A stretch of 64,000 bases of DNA from CAWDMN01 sp963803155 (GCA_963803155.1 CAWDMN010000082.1:44030-108029); one strand, 5' to 3'. Counted from the first letter of the stretch, positions 18,435-28,032 are shown. A program made the numbers and translations. Notes: generated by a model from the sequence alone, not told the origin.

Positions 18435-19676
18435 TTGGCGGAGGCACAAAGGCGCGCCTTGGAAAAAAATCGGATGATCCAATTGGCCCGTCTAAAGGTC
18501 GATGAAATCGCTCAAAAACGCGCGGGGATCCGCGCCGAATACTTTCCCAAGGTCCTGGCGGACGGGAATTATTTCTCATTTAATAAACCGCTGAGGACCA
18601 CGCTGAGCCTGGGAGGTTTGGGGATTCTCCCTCCACCTTTGCCCAGCATCCCCATTCCCATTGAAGTATTGCGCCAAGACTTCTTTCTGGGAGGCGGCGG
18701 AGTCGTGCAACCCTTGACGCAAATGTTCAAGATTCATGCTGGCGTCAATGCTGTCTCCGCTGAAAGGGACGAAGCCAAAGCCACCGAGGAAAAAGCGGAA
18801 CATGAAGTCGCTTATGGGATTGAACAGTTATTTTATGGCGTGTTGATTACCCAACGCCAGAAGGAAGCGGCTCAAATAAAAGTTGCCGCGGCGGAAGAGT
18901 TGCTTCATGAGGTTGAAAACGCCGTCGACGCTGGCAAAGCGCTGCCGGTGGCCAGCCTGGGCCGGCGGGCCCAACTCTTGGAATCGAAACAAAATCTTCT
19001 GGCGCTCGAAATTCAATTGGCCGATTATGCTGAGGCTTTAAACAATCTGATGGGTGCCCCTTTGGCTAATCGCTGGGAATTGGTTGAACCGGAGCGTCCG
19101 TCTTCCACCCTAAATTCCCTGGAGGAGGCTGTGCAAACCGCACTGCAGATGAGTCCGGAAGTGCATGAGGCCGAGATGACGGTGTCGAAGGCCAAAGCCG
19201 GAGTGGGCGCCGCCAAGGCAGAATACCTTCCGGACATCAGCGCTTTTTTCACCTATTATTATCAGAACGGCATCCCAACCATGCCCCGCGATTTCAGCGC
19301 CGTTGGCGGACGTTTGTCTTATACCCTTTTTGATTTTGGCAAACGGGAAGCACAACTGAGGGAACGACGTGTCCAACAAAGGCAAGCCGAAGAAAAACTC
19401 CAAATGGTCAAAGAGAAGTTGGAAGCCGACGTAAGAAAGAGTTTTCGCGGCGTGGAAAAAGCTCAGGAAATGGTCGGGGTTGCGCGCGAAGCTGCCGCGC
19501 TCAGGAGAGAAGGAGAACGTTTGAGCAACGATCAATTCGACCTGGGCCTGGTTACCAAGGCCACTTATTGGGATACTCAAGCCGCCCGAGTCTCCGCCGA
19601 AGCCGATCTATTCCGGGCTGAAGCCGGCTGGCGACTTTCCATCTCGGAATTGAAGAAAACGGTAGGAATTCATTAG
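18435..19676 (+). CDS. TolC-family outer-membrane efflux channel (body; leader cut off by TGA)
   Basis: A 413-residue TolC/OEP protein, the outer-membrane exit duct of the RND system. The two repeated halves are recognisable: LTLAEAQRRALEKN at the start, FFTYYYQNG and LSYTLFDFGKREAQLRERR in the second half, long coiled-coil helices, and LSNDQFDLGLVTKATYWDTQ at the end. The first available start here is TTG at 18435, inside the conserved LTLAEA segment and with no signal peptide. The natural start is ATG at 18297, in the same frame but separated by a TGA at 18384-18386. As written, an exported protein could only come from TGA readthrough or if the TGA is a sequence error. It may be a recent pseudogene; the rest of the frame is intact. 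Confidence 0.8.
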   Translation: MAEAQRRALEKNRMIQLARLKVDEIAQKRAGIRAEYFPKVLADGNYFSFNKPLRTTLSLGGLGILPPPLPSIPIPIEVLRQDFFLGGGGVVQPLTQMFKIHAGVNAVSAERDEAKATEEKAEHEVAYGIEQLFYGVLITQRQKEAAQIKVAAAEELLHEVENAVDAGKALPVASLGRRAQLLESKQNLLALEIQLADYAEALNNLMGAPLANRWELVEPERPSSTLNSLEEAVQTALQMSPEVHEAEMTVSKAKAGVGAAKAEYLPDISAFFTYYYQNGIPTMPRDFSAVGGRLSYTLFDFGKREAQLRERRVQQRQAEEKLQMVKEKLEADVRKSFRGVEKAQEMVGVAREAAALRREGERLSNDQFDLGLVTKATYWDTQAARVSAEADLFRAEAGWRLSISELKKTVGIH

Positions 19677-19763
19677 AATTCATCCACAAAGTAGAAGAAA
19701 TCGCAAATGCGGGATGGGTGAGTGCTTCAGGTCGTAACTCATTAAGCGCTGATGAGACATTTA

Positions 19764-19795
19764 GGATGGGTTACGCTCTTCGTGCTAACGCATCC
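19764..19795. repeat. Imperfect inverted repeat downstream of tolC
   Basis: GGATGGGTTACGC and GTGCTAACGCATCC form an imperfect hairpin around a short loop in the 262 bp between tolC and the CBS gene. It resembles dispersed hairpin repeats and has no T-tract. The rest of the gap holds no recognisable gene. Confidence 0.5.
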
Positions 19796-19938
19796 AAAGA
19801 GAAAAGGTACTTTTCAACAGGCCTTTGTTAATCCTTATGCCTCATCCTTCATCCATATTTCAACAGTCTCATTTGCCAGTCACTCATAATGAAGGAATAA
19901 TATATGATCATTCTTTGTGGGAATTCGTGGAGGTCGCT

Positions 19939-20388
19939 GTGGAATTTAAAGACAAAATCAGTGCTGTCTTGGCCCTCAAAGGCGTTCAGGCTTGGTCGAT
20001 CCATCCCGGAGCTTCAGTTTATTCCGCATTGGAAGTGATGGCTCAGAAAAATGTGGGGGCATTGCTGGTGATCGAGGAGGAACAATTGACGGGGATTCTT
20101 TCTGAACGGGATTATGCCCGCAAACTGATCCTGCATGGAAAATCCTCGAAGGAAACGCGGGTGCATGAAGTCATGAGCAGCCCGGTAACCACGGTCACTC
20201 CGGAGCATCGGGTTGATGAGTGTTTGCAAATCATGACTCAAAAGCACCTTCGCCACCTCCCCGTGATCGAGGGTGGCAAGCTGAAGGGAGTTGTCTCGAT
20301 TGGAGATTTGGTGAACTGGATTATTTCGGCACAAGCCGCCACAATTCAGCACCTGGAAAGTTACATTGCGGGCAAATACCCGGCATGA
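19939..20388 (+). CDS. CBS-domain protein (two CBS modules)
   Basis: A 149-residue protein made of two CBS modules, which usually bind adenine nucleotides. The first carries VYSALEVMAQKNVGALLVIEE and ILSERDYARKLIL; the second carries VHEVMSSPVTTVTP, IMTQKHLRHLPVI and GVVSIGDLVNW. A short helix with the pattern LESYIAG follows, typical of this stand-alone family. GTG at 19939 is preferred because GGAGGT lies four bases upstream and family members begin here. The frame extends to 19825, but those residues show no conservation. The role is probably a small energy or metabolite sensor; the partner is unknown. Confidence 0.85.
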   Translation: MEFKDKISAVLALKGVQAWSIHPGASVYSALEVMAQKNVGALLVIEEEQLTGILSERDYARKLILHGKSSKETRVHEVMSSPVTTVTPEHRVDECLQIMTQKHLRHLPVIEGGKLKGVVSIGDLVNWIISAQAATIQHLESYIAGKYPA

Positions 20389-20544
20389 TTTTGGCGTCAA
20401 TTCTCAAGTGCCAGGTGTTATGTATCGGTTTTCGGGAAGATAAAAATCCCTCTCATTTTCCAAGGTCAACTCTGTTCCGAGGTGCGGTGGAAATCCCCGC
20501 TCCTGCCCAGCAAAATCCAAATAATAGAGATGGCATATACTAAT

Positions 20545-20641
20545 GGTTCGCCTGACGGAGTCCGCCTACGCGGAAGGCTCTCCCTCCCTTGCACTCCATC
20601 CCTTGGCATACTCTTTCCTGTCGCATTTTGAATTATACCTC
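20545..20641 (+). repeat. Partial copy of the 9-bp-TSD MITE family (right half)
   Basis: This stretch matches the right half of the complete element at 51187-51402: the GGAGTCCGCCT palindrome arm, then CCTCCC, ATCCCTTGGC, and the right end CCTGTCGCATTTTGAATT. No left terminal repeat is found upstream, so it is a truncated, diverged copy. Confidence 0.65.
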
Positions 20642-20773
20642 GAATGATTAATGTTTTGGGCTTCCCCAATTCCATGATATATTGCGAACATTGGCAACCC
20701 AAAAAGAGAAGTCGCGCCAGCTTAGCGGAGCCGCTCATGCCAGCGCGGCTGGCACGGCAAGTAAAGAAAATCT

Positions 20774-20812
20774 CCAGACCACACAGGTCTTGGAGACCTG
20801 TGAGGTCTCTGG
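20774..20812. repeat. Hairpin with 9-bp perfect inner stem
   Basis: CACAGGTCT (20782-20790) and AGACCTGTG (20794-20802) form a perfect stem around TGG. Outer bases CCAGACC and GGTCTCTGG extend it imperfectly. There is no T-run, so it is more likely a dispersed repeat than a terminator. Confidence 0.55.
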
Positions 20813-21006
20813 CACCGGGATTTTCTGAGGATCTCTCTCGAATTGGCGCGATCCATGGGGGCGCCGAGAACATGTCATTCTTGAGTGGATTTGCCTATTC
20901 CACAAAATCGACGGAGGGATCTATCCCGCCGCTTTGAGTGTAACAAGGGAGATGATTCTTTGACCTGGAATCACAAGAACAACAACAATTTTCCAAGGAG
21001 GTTATC

Positions 21007-21363
21007 ATGAAAAAGCTTCTGCTCGTTTTGGGTATCGCTTTGGGACTGGTGATTTCAACAGCGGCAGCACCGCAGGGAAAAAGCAAATCGCCGGAAAAAT
21101 CCATTGCGGCTGCGGCCATGGTGGATGACACAACGTTGGCCAAAAACGTAAAAGAAAAGCTGGCCAGTGTTCCCTCTATGAAAGACGCTCCCATTTCGGT
21201 GGAGGCGAAAAGTGGTGTGGTGACCTTGACAGGAGAGGTGAAAAATCCAGGGACGAAGGGGGCGGCTACTCGAATTGCTAGAAAGGTCGCCGGGGTGAAA
21301 AGCGTCGACAATCAGCTCAAGATTGCTCCTCATGCGGGAAAAGCCAAGACGGCAAGCAAATAG
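21007..21363 (+). CDS. Exported BON-domain protein
   Basis: A 118-residue protein with a signal peptide (MKKLLLVLGIALGLVISTAAA) and one BON domain: DTTLAKNVKEKLASVP, ISVEAKSGVVTLTGEV, ATRIARKVAGVKSVDNQL. BON proteins such as OsmY reside in the periplasm and bind membranes or help stress tolerance. A strong SD AAGGAGG lies about seven bases before the ATG. It is a single-gene unit flanked by repeats on both sides. Confidence 0.88.
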   Translation: MKKLLLVLGIALGLVISTAAAPQGKSKSPEKSIAAAAMVDDTTLAKNVKEKLASVPSMKDAPISVEAKSGVVTLTGEVKNPGTKGAATRIARKVAGVKSVDNQLKIAPHAGKAKTASK

Positions 21364-21421
21364 TATTCATTGGCGTTCCCCGGCAAACATCGTATACTCC
21401 CTTCGATCCGGCGGGTGGAGA

Positions 21422-21475
21422 GTGGCACTCCGCCGCTCCAGAGGATCGCTGTCTGCAATGGCGGCGGAGTGCCAC
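21422..21475. repeat. 15-bp perfect inverted repeat downstream of the BON gene
   Basis: GTGGCACTCCGCCGC (21422-21436) is exactly complementary to GCGGCGGAGTGCCAC (21461-21475), with a 24-nt loop. It has no T-tract. The arms resemble dispersed palindromic repeats; no other full copy was found in this window. Confidence 0.65.
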
Positions 21476-21622
21476 CTTCTCATGAGGCAACATTATGCCA
21501 ACTTGTAAGAGCCGGAAAAGCTGAAAGTATTGCGCTAAGTATTAAGTCGTTTTGCCGCTGGGTCTGCTTAATCCAAAGCAGAGTCTCGCTGCCGCGGGGA
21601 TTTTTTTGGCATCGTCACCGCG

Positions 21623-22444
21623 ATGGCCATTCGCTTTTCTAGGTCTTTCTTCATGCTCAAAGGGTTTTTCTTCTTACCTTTTTTTTTATTTGCGGGATTT
21701 TCTCCGTGTCCCGCGGTCCCTCCGGAATCCAATGAGGGGCTTTTGACCAAGTTGCAGGACGATACTCTGGTTATGACGCGAGTTGGAGAAAATGTAAGTA
21801 TCAGTCTGCTTTCATTAAGGAATTTTTCATGTCGAGAACAAATCAGCGTTGAAGAGTCCGGGAAAGGCCTTTCTGGATCTACCTCCCGAAATTGGGTTTA
21901 CCATTACCAAGTGGCGCTCAAAAAGAGCACCGAACCCACACTGCAGCGCATTTTTGAAGAAAATAGGAGGTCCGTTGAGCCATCCTCAAGCGAGGCTGCG
22001 GGAACGGTTCTTGATATTCCCACCCTGGAGAATCCTTTCACCGGATACTTGTCCGGCTTGTTCTCCCTGGAAAACCGTCTTGCCAATGACTATCGGGGCG
22101 CTGGGGAGGAAACTCTGAACGGAGTCAAGAGCCTAGTCCTGGCCTTTGAAACCACGCCTGAATTTGCCACTTTAAAAATACCCTTCCTAAACCAAAAGGC
22201 ATCCTTACGACAGCGCGGCCGCCTCTGGGTGGATAGTCAATCTTATCAATTGATCCGCATTGCCGGCATACAGCAGAAACTTCCCAAAGGATGGAAGTCC
22301 TATCAGTACGTGGCGGAATATTCACTCTTTCCTGGGATCGGCCGGCAGGTGAATTTGCCCGTCCGGATTGAGATAAGAGCGGAGCGGAGTGGCCGGAATT
22401 ATTTGGTGCGGCAGGAGTATTCAGATTTCAAACTTCTCCCCTGA
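21623..22444 (+). CDS. Exported protein of unknown function
   Basis: A 273-residue protein with a signal peptide (hydrophobic FFFLPFFLFAGFSPCPA). The mature part is beta-rich, with FETTPEFATLKIPF, LWVDSQSYQLIRIAG, YQYVAEYSLFPGIGRQVNLP and VRQEYSDFKL near the end. This alternation resembles outer-membrane lipoprotein-sorting/LolA-like sheets often seen in exported acidobacterial proteins, but I do not recognise the family. Start: ATG 21623, or ATG 21653 in frame; neither has a strong SD. It converges with the RDD gene, leaving 134 bp. Confidence 0.7.
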   Translation: MAIRFSRSFFMLKGFFFLPFFLFAGFSPCPAVPPESNEGLLTKLQDDTLVMTRVGENVSISLLSLRNFSCREQISVEESGKGLSGSTSRNWVYHYQVALKKSTEPTLQRIFEENRRSVEPSSSEAAGTVLDIPTLENPFTGYLSGLFSLENRLANDYRGAGEETLNGVKSLVLAFETTPEFATLKIPFLNQKASLRQRGRLWVDSQSYQLIRIAGIQQKLPKGWKSYQYVAEYSLFPGIGRQVNLPVRIEIRAERSGRNYLVRQEYSDFKLLP

Positions 22445-22578
22445 TCAGATTTTCCCTCGGATTTGGTGGAGATTTTACTCCGGATTACGCAGCATCCAAG
22501 AAGTGAAAGCTGTGTAAGCCGGCAATTTTTCCTCGGAAAAAGAGAAAGGAATCCCCACTTCGTGGAAAGGAAATCAGG

Positions 22579-23625
22579 TCAAAAAGAATCGGAAGCGAGT
22601 TGAGGGACAATGAGGGTGCCGGAAATGCGATCGTGCCAACAGAGCCTTTCCACATCGAATATAGACCAAAGAAATCCGAGCCCCAGACAGCCGGAAGAAA
22701 TCACACAACCACAAGCGCGAAGCGCCGATTGACGCGGATTAGGGAAGCGGCCCTGAAAGTCAACCACGCGCAAATTTTGTTGATCCATGCCCAACGTCTT
22801 GCCCATGAAGGCGGTAAATAGGAACAGATAACCCAGCCCAAAAAAAACGAACGCCATAACCAAACCAAGCAGAACACTTCGGCTGCTGAATGAAAAATCC
22901 GGCACAAACCGGACAATGAGCAGGAAGATCAAAAAACTTCCCGTCAAAAAAGACAAATCGATCAATCCAGCCAGCAAGCGCGGTGAAATTGGGGCAGCGG
23001 ATAGACCTCGCGACACCTGTGGGATTCCGGGCACGATGATGGACGGTTCCGTAACATCGAAAGGGAGCAGAGGTTGATTCAGGTTGATTTCAATTCTTTC
23101 AATTCGATCTGAATTTATGGCGGAACGCCGGGTTTTCCTTGGCGCCGGCGCGGGAGAGGTTGGCGGCTCTGGCGTCGATACTGGAGAAGAAGAGGGCAAT
23201 TTTTCTATAGGCTCTGCCCCCACTTGTGCTCGTTTGAGTTTTTCCAGAGCGCGTTCGACCAAAGAATGATGTCCGGAAGGTAGGGGAACTTCAGCGGGGG
23301 CGGCATTTCCTTCCTGTCCGGGGCGCACAAATTCTCGATCCCATAAGGTCCCCGCCACTTCAACGGCAGCCGGAGTGGGCGCGGCGCTTGGGGATTTTAC
23401 CTTTGCCGTTCGGGCAGCTGTCCCAGACGGAGCAGATCCCATAGTTCCACGCTCCGGCTGAGGCTCAATCGCTCCGGAGGAAGCCAATCCAGAGTAAGGC
23501 CGCACCAGATTCAGATCGACCAAACGCTTGCTCAGATCACTGACCTGAGGAGCCAGCGGTTTTTTACATTTCAAACAAAAGTTGGCGGTGGGAGAGTTGG
23601 AAAACCCACAGGCAGGGCAATTCAC
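22579..23625 (-). CDS. Zinc-ribbon RDD-family membrane protein
   Basis: A 348-residue protein. It opens with a zinc ribbon (CPACGFSNSPTANFCLKC, four Cys), followed by ~170 residues of low-complexity Pro/Ser/Ala-rich linker. The C-terminal third is an RDD domain with several membrane segments: SPRLLAGLIDLSF, the helices around FLIFLLIVRFVPD and VLLGLVMAFVFFGLGYLFLF, GKTLGMDQQNLRVVD, and a last segment ending in WHDRISGTLIV. RDD proteins are presumed transporters, some Na+/H+ related. The start is GTG in GTGAATTGCCC, with GAGGCG upstream. Partners are unknown. Confidence 0.82.
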   Translation of the reverse strand: MNCPACGFSNSPTANFCLKCKKPLAPQVSDLSKRLVDLNLVRPYSGLASSGAIEPQPERGTMGSAPSGTAARTAKVKSPSAAPTPAAVEVAGTLWDREFVRPGQEGNAAPAEVPLPSGHHSLVERALEKLKRAQVGAEPIEKLPSSSPVSTPEPPTSPAPAPRKTRRSAINSDRIERIEINLNQPLLPFDVTEPSIIVPGIPQVSRGLSAAPISPRLLAGLIDLSFLTGSFLIFLLIVRFVPDFSFSSRSVLLGLVMAFVFFGLGYLFLFTAFMGKTLGMDQQNLRVVDFQGRFPNPRQSALRACGCVISSGCLGLGFLWSIFDVERLCWHDRISGTLIVPQLASDSF

Positions 23626-23949
23626 GTCAGTCGCCTCTTTAATCCAAATAAAGACAAAATCATCCTCCCGATGTTAACAAATGCAGGAGGGGGGAGCAAT
23701 ATTGAAATGGCGTCTTGACGCATGATAAATTTGTCCGTGTGGGAAGGCTCAAATGATGAAATCCTCAATGGCTACATTTCAGGGATTTGTTTCTTCTTTC
23801 GCGGACCTTGCGCTTATGCTGACCGGCGACACTGCCCGGAGCCAAAAAAAAGGTCATGCCCCGAAGGTTTTTTAGGGCATAATTCGGATAGTTCTGAAAA
23901 CAGTCTCAGATGAGATTCTGACTGGATAAATCGAAAAACAGGGGCAATT
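23626..23949. other. Divergent intergenic region upstream of lptD
   Basis: There is no gene in these 324 bp. A possible plus-strand promoter is TTGAAA at 23703 with ATAAAT about 17 bp later; it contains a TTGACG that could act as an alternative -35. A short inverted repeat ATGCCC/GGGCAT lies at 23856-23880. Neither is certain. Confidence 0.4.
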
Positions 23950-26250
23950 TTGAAGAGAGATTTCGAAGTACTTCCAATCTTGAAAACAAGGATCAAACAG
24001 GGCTTCCTGCTGGCCGCGGGATTATCCATGATCGGCACGGTGGCGCGATCCCAGGCCCCCGCGAGCCTGCTTGAACCTCCAGTCTTGACTCTTCCTTCTG
24101 GCCCTAGCGTGATTATCGTCTCCTCTGACGAACAGGAAAAAATAGGTTCCAGCTTTCGTGCGCGGGGAAATGTCACGGTTCATTACCAGGACATGTTGAT
24201 CAAGGCCGATGAGATTTGGGGAAACTACGACACACGCGAAGTCGAAGGTCAAGGCAACGTTTACTTTCAACAAGGAACTCAGCAGGTTTGGGGAAGACGG
24301 TTCCAGTTTAACCTGGGAACCAAAACCGGCGTGTTTTTCAATGCCCGCGGGAAAGTCAATCCGGGGCTGATCTTTGAAGCCGAAAAGATTGAAAGATTCG
24401 CGCCGGATAAATATCGAGTGATTTCGGGCAAAGTCACCGCTTGCGAAGACAATATCCCCAAGTGGAGCTTCCGGGTCCATAATGCAGTATTGAGTGTGGA
24501 CCACCATCTTACCGCACAAAACACCTCCTTTTGGATTAAAAAGGTTCCCGTTTTTATCTTCCCTTATTTGGTGGTTCCCGCCAGAGACAGCGGACGCCAG
24601 ACCGGCTTCTTGATTCCATCCATGGGGAATTCCACGATTCGCGGACGGTCGTTTCATGAGTCTTTTTTCTTGACGATGGGACGGAGCGCCGATCTGCTGG
24701 CTACGGGGGAATATTTCTCCAAGCGAGGGATGGCGGGGGGCTGGGAGTTTCGCGCGCGTCCCAGCGAGCAGAGCCATATTTATGCCCAGGGATTATTTGC
24801 CCGAGAATACCTTTTGCCCGAATCCCAACAAAACAATGGGCAAAGCGCCCGCATTATTGCAGACAACCGGTTTGACAATGGTTTCCGGGCGGTGGCGGAT
24901 ATAGACCTAGTCAGTTCCCAGGCTTTCCGCCAATTGTATGGCGACTCTTTTGCCACAATTGTCCGCCCCGACAAGATTTCGTTGGCCTACCTTTCCAAGG
25001 ATTATCGGGATTTCAGCCTCAGTTTTTTGGGAGAACGGCGGCTGAACCGCTTTTCCGGATTCGATCAAATACCCACCAATAATGTGATGATTCGTTCTTT
25101 GCCCGCGGTGGAATTGTCGGGGCCCAGCCGCCCCCTCCACAAGTGGCCGGTATTTTTTTCCTTCGATGTGGAAGCTGCCGCCTTGTCCCGTTCCACCACT
25201 CTGGAGAATGGGGATTCATTGCAAGGGGGACTGGAGACTTCCCCGTTCGTAGGTAGAATCGACCTGTATCCTCGGTTGACCATTCCTACGCTGAGACTCC
25301 CCGAGTCAACTTGGACCAACTCCATCAGTCTACGCGAGACTTATTACACCGACAAATTCGATTCGACTCTGCCCGGACAAATCCGCCCCGAAGGAATTGC
25401 CCGAACTTCCTTTTATTGGGAGAGCAATTGGAGAGGCCCCGAGCTGGAAAAAACTTTTTTAAGCGGCGGAACACGCTTCAAACATGTCGTGGGGCCGGAA
25501 GTCACTTACCGCTACATCGCCGGTTCGCACAACTTCGATGAAATCCTCCGGTTCGATGAGCGGGATGCTTTGGGCGATACTAGCGAGATGGAGTACCGGT
25601 TGAGCAACCGTTTTTATTCAAGAAAAGCCTCCTCGGATAATACCGAGAGTGCGCATGAATTCCTCGATGTTGAAATTGGCCAGAAGTATTTTTTTGATCC
25701 CACTTTCGGAGGTGCTCTGGAAAACGGGAGGCGCAATTCATTTTTCCCGCTTTATTCTTTAAGCGCTTTCGCCTATGCCGATGGAATCCGGCATTTTTCT
25801 CCGCTGGTCGCCCGTATCCGCTTTACTCCCCACGCCCACTACACCGCGGATTTCCGGATGGACTACGATCCGGCGATTAATCAAATTCGAGCGACCAGCG
25901 TGGCGGGTTCGGTGCGCTTCAACGAAAATTTCCTGATGGCGACATACTACAACACCTCCAATCTTCCTCCCACCCAAGTCGGGTCCAACCAATTGCGCGC
26001 CACTTTGGGCCATGGCAATTCCACTCGCCGGGGCTTCAATGTTGCCTACTCTCTGGTCTTTGATTTTCGCCAGAGCGTTACCCAATACAGCACTGCACAG
26101 GTTGCTTACAATTGGGACTGTTGCGGGATTGCGCTGGAACAGCGGCGTTACAATGTGGGTATCCGCGTGGAATCTCAAACCCGGTTTAGCTTCTGGCTCA
26201 AAAATGTAGGCTCTCTCGGAAACCTGCGCAAACAGGAACGGATCTTTTAA
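23950..26250 (+). CDS. lptD: LPS-assembly protein LptD-like
   Basis: A 766-residue outer-membrane beta-barrel protein that inserts lipopolysaccharide. A leader (GFLLAAGLSMIGTVARSQA) is followed by an N-terminal OstA/LptA-like beta-jellyroll (RARGNVTVHYQDMLIKADEI, DTREVEGQGNVYFQQG) and then the LptD barrel domain. Landmarks are KKVPVFIFPYLVVPARDSGRQTGFLIPS, the Arg-rich strands and the C-terminal alternating strands. This implies a diderm cell with LPS. The frame begins at TTG (23950), with a GGGG-containing stretch upstream. Members elsewhere carry conserved Cys for disulfides; here only a few Cys are visible. lptE and other lpt genes are not in the window. Confidence 0.87.
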   Translation: MKRDFEVLPILKTRIKQGFLLAAGLSMIGTVARSQAPASLLEPPVLTLPSGPSVIIVSSDEQEKIGSSFRARGNVTVHYQDMLIKADEIWGNYDTREVEGQGNVYFQQGTQQVWGRRFQFNLGTKTGVFFNARGKVNPGLIFEAEKIERFAPDKYRVISGKVTACEDNIPKWSFRVHNAVLSVDHHLTAQNTSFWIKKVPVFIFPYLVVPARDSGRQTGFLIPSMGNSTIRGRSFHESFFLTMGRSADLLATGEYFSKRGMAGGWEFRARPSEQSHIYAQGLFAREYLLPESQQNNGQSARIIADNRFDNGFRAVADIDLVSSQAFRQLYGDSFATIVRPDKISLAYLSKDYRDFSLSFLGERRLNRFSGFDQIPTNNVMIRSLPAVELSGPSRPLHKWPVFFSFDVEAAALSRSTTLENGDSLQGGLETSPFVGRIDLYPRLTIPTLRLPESTWTNSISLRETYYTDKFDSTLPGQIRPEGIARTSFYWESNWRGPELEKTFLSGGTRFKHVVGPEVTYRYIAGSHNFDEILRFDERDALGDTSEMEYRLSNRFYSRKASSDNTESAHEFLDVEIGQKYFFDPTFGGALENGRRNSFFPLYSLSAFAYADGIRHFSPLVARIRFTPHAHYTADFRMDYDPAINQIRATSVAGSVRFNENFLMATYYNTSNLPPTQVGSNQLRATLGHGNSTRRGFNVAYSLVFDFRQSVTQYSTAQVAYNWDCCGIALEQRRYNVGIRVESQTRFSFWLKNVGSLGNLRKQERIF

Positions 26251-26371
26251 TCTGATTTCTTCCAGATTCAAAGGCAAATTCCGCCGAAGCATTCCAAGAC
26301 TTCTCTCATAGCCGCCTCCCGCCCATCGGCGGGAAGCTGGTGCGGTCAGGCCGCCGACGGGAGGAGAGAAC

Positions 26372-27754
26372 ATGCAAGATGAAAAACGCGTCACACGGCT
26401 GAAAGATCGCCCCGTCAATTCGCGCGGCCGATATGTTCTTTATTGGATCCAAAGCAACAAAAGGGCGGAAAATAACTTTGCTCTTAATTTTGCCCTTTCC
26501 CAGGCGAATGAGTTGAACTTGCCGCTTGTGGTCTATGAACAAGTCAGTTGCAGCTACCCTTACGCTTGTGCGCGTTTTCAGCATTTCATCCTTGAAAATT
26601 CCCGAGAATTGGCGGGGCGATTTCGAAATCGCGGCATCCGATATTTCTTTAATTTGGAGAGAGACCGGAATCAAAGGCTGAAAATGCTCCCTCAATTGGG
26701 AAAGGATGCCGCGCTTTTGGTGACCGATGATTTCCCCGCATGTCTTGTCCCGCGGCAATCCCGCCAAATCGCCCGGCATCTCGACATACCTTGTTTTGCC
26801 ATTGATTCTTGCGGCATCATCCCCTTCCGCGAATTTTCCAAACAGGAGTACGCCGCACGGACCATTCGCCCCAAAATCCACCGTCTCCTCCCTCTCTACT
26901 TGAAGCCGATGGAAACTCAGCCGCTGCAAAAAGATTCCACCGGATTGAGGCTGGATTCGGGGGAATTCCGATTTGGAAATGAGACGCTGGAGACGGTGGT
27001 ATCTTCCTGCCCGATCAATCAGAAGATTAAACCTTCCCCGTTTTTCCCGGGAGGATATCAAGCTGGCCGGCAATTGCTGGGGGAATTTTTGTCGGACAAG
27101 CTTGACGAATATATCATGAGGAAAAACAGGCCCGAGTGTGATGGCACTTCCAACTTGAGTCCTTACCTTCATTTTGGAATTCTCTCCGCTCACGAAGTGG
27201 CGCTGGCAGTGCAAGCGTCTGGCGCGAATCCTTTGTCAGTGGAGGCTTTTCTCGAGGAATTAATTGTCCGCCGTGAGCTCTCCTTTAATTTTTGCCATTT
27301 TTCCAGCAATTATGAATCGCTTGAATGCCTGCCTCGTTGGATCCAGGCTACTCTGAGCCAGCATGCTTCCGATCGCCGCAATTATGCTTGCTCTCTCGCA
27401 CAATTCGAGAGTGCTCAGACCCATGATGGCCTTTGGAACGCCTGTCAGCGGGAACTTACGGAGACCGGCAAAATTCACGGCTATTTGCGCATGTACTGGG
27501 GAAAGAAAATCATGGAGTGGAGCCAAACCCCATCTGAAGCATTGGAAATCATGATTTATCTAAACAACCAATACGCACTGGATGGACGCGACCCCAACTC
27601 CTGGGTGGGAATACTTTGGTGCTTCGGACTTCATGACCGGCCTTTTGGAGAGCGGCCGATTTTCGGGAAGATCCGTTATATGTCAGCCGAAAATCTCAAG
27701 CGCAAAATTGACATACCGGGTTACCTGGAGCGGATCAGGGCGCAGACAATGTGA
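26372..27754 (+). CDS. phrB: Deoxyribodipyrimidine photolyase, class II
   Basis: A 460-residue FAD enzyme that repairs UV-made cyclobutane pyrimidine dimers using light. The class II N-terminus RYVLYWIQSNKRAENNFAL and an antenna-type alpha/beta domain precede the helical FAD domain (TSNLSPYLHFGILSAHEVAL, FLEELIVRRELSFNFCHF, KIHGYLRMYWGKKIMEW). The characteristic C-terminal block is DPNSWVGILWCFGLHDRP with ERPIFGKIRYMS. The length is normal for the class. SD GGAGGAG lies about five bases before the ATG. It is probably transcribed alone or with lptD. Confidence 0.93.
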   Translation: MQDEKRVTRLKDRPVNSRGRYVLYWIQSNKRAENNFALNFALSQANELNLPLVVYEQVSCSYPYACARFQHFILENSRELAGRFRNRGIRYFFNLERDRNQRLKMLPQLGKDAALLVTDDFPACLVPRQSRQIARHLDIPCFAIDSCGIIPFREFSKQEYAARTIRPKIHRLLPLYLKPMETQPLQKDSTGLRLDSGEFRFGNETLETVVSSCPINQKIKPSPFFPGGYQAGRQLLGEFLSDKLDEYIMRKNRPECDGTSNLSPYLHFGILSAHEVALAVQASGANPLSVEAFLEELIVRRELSFNFCHFSSNYESLECLPRWIQATLSQHASDRRNYACSLAQFESAQTHDGLWNACQRELTETGKIHGYLRMYWGKKIMEWSQTPSEALEIMIYLNNQYALDGRDPNSWVGILWCFGLHDRPFGERPIFGKIRYMSAENLKRKIDIPGYLERIRAQTM

Positions 27755-28032
27755 TTTGTAGCCTTGCGGTTCCTGTTCTCGCACCTGCCGGGCAACCCGC
27801 CATTTGGCCTCTTAATAAAATCGACTGTGAGGAACCTGGGAGGAATCCCAGGGCAAAAAGGGGGGACGATCGCGCTCCTGAGCGCGTTTGCTCTGCCCGT
27901 TCGGTCCGCAAGGCAAAGTGGAGAGTTGCGCGAGGAATCGCAACCCAACACATCGCGCCTCAGGCCGCACCGGCAAAGCATCGCAAGATGGAACACTCTC
28001 GCCAGCGGCACGGGCAATTCAATTACGACGCC

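Larger units (their letters stand above)
20389..21006. other. Repeat-rich intergenic region
   Basis: These 618 bp hold no recognisable gene. They contain a partial MITE copy at 20545-20641, clustered palindromes around 20715-20760 (AGCGGAGCCGCT and GCCAGCGCGGCTGGC) and a longer hairpin at 20774-20812. A good SD for the BON gene lies at the right end (AAGGAGG near 20994). Confidence 0.6.
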
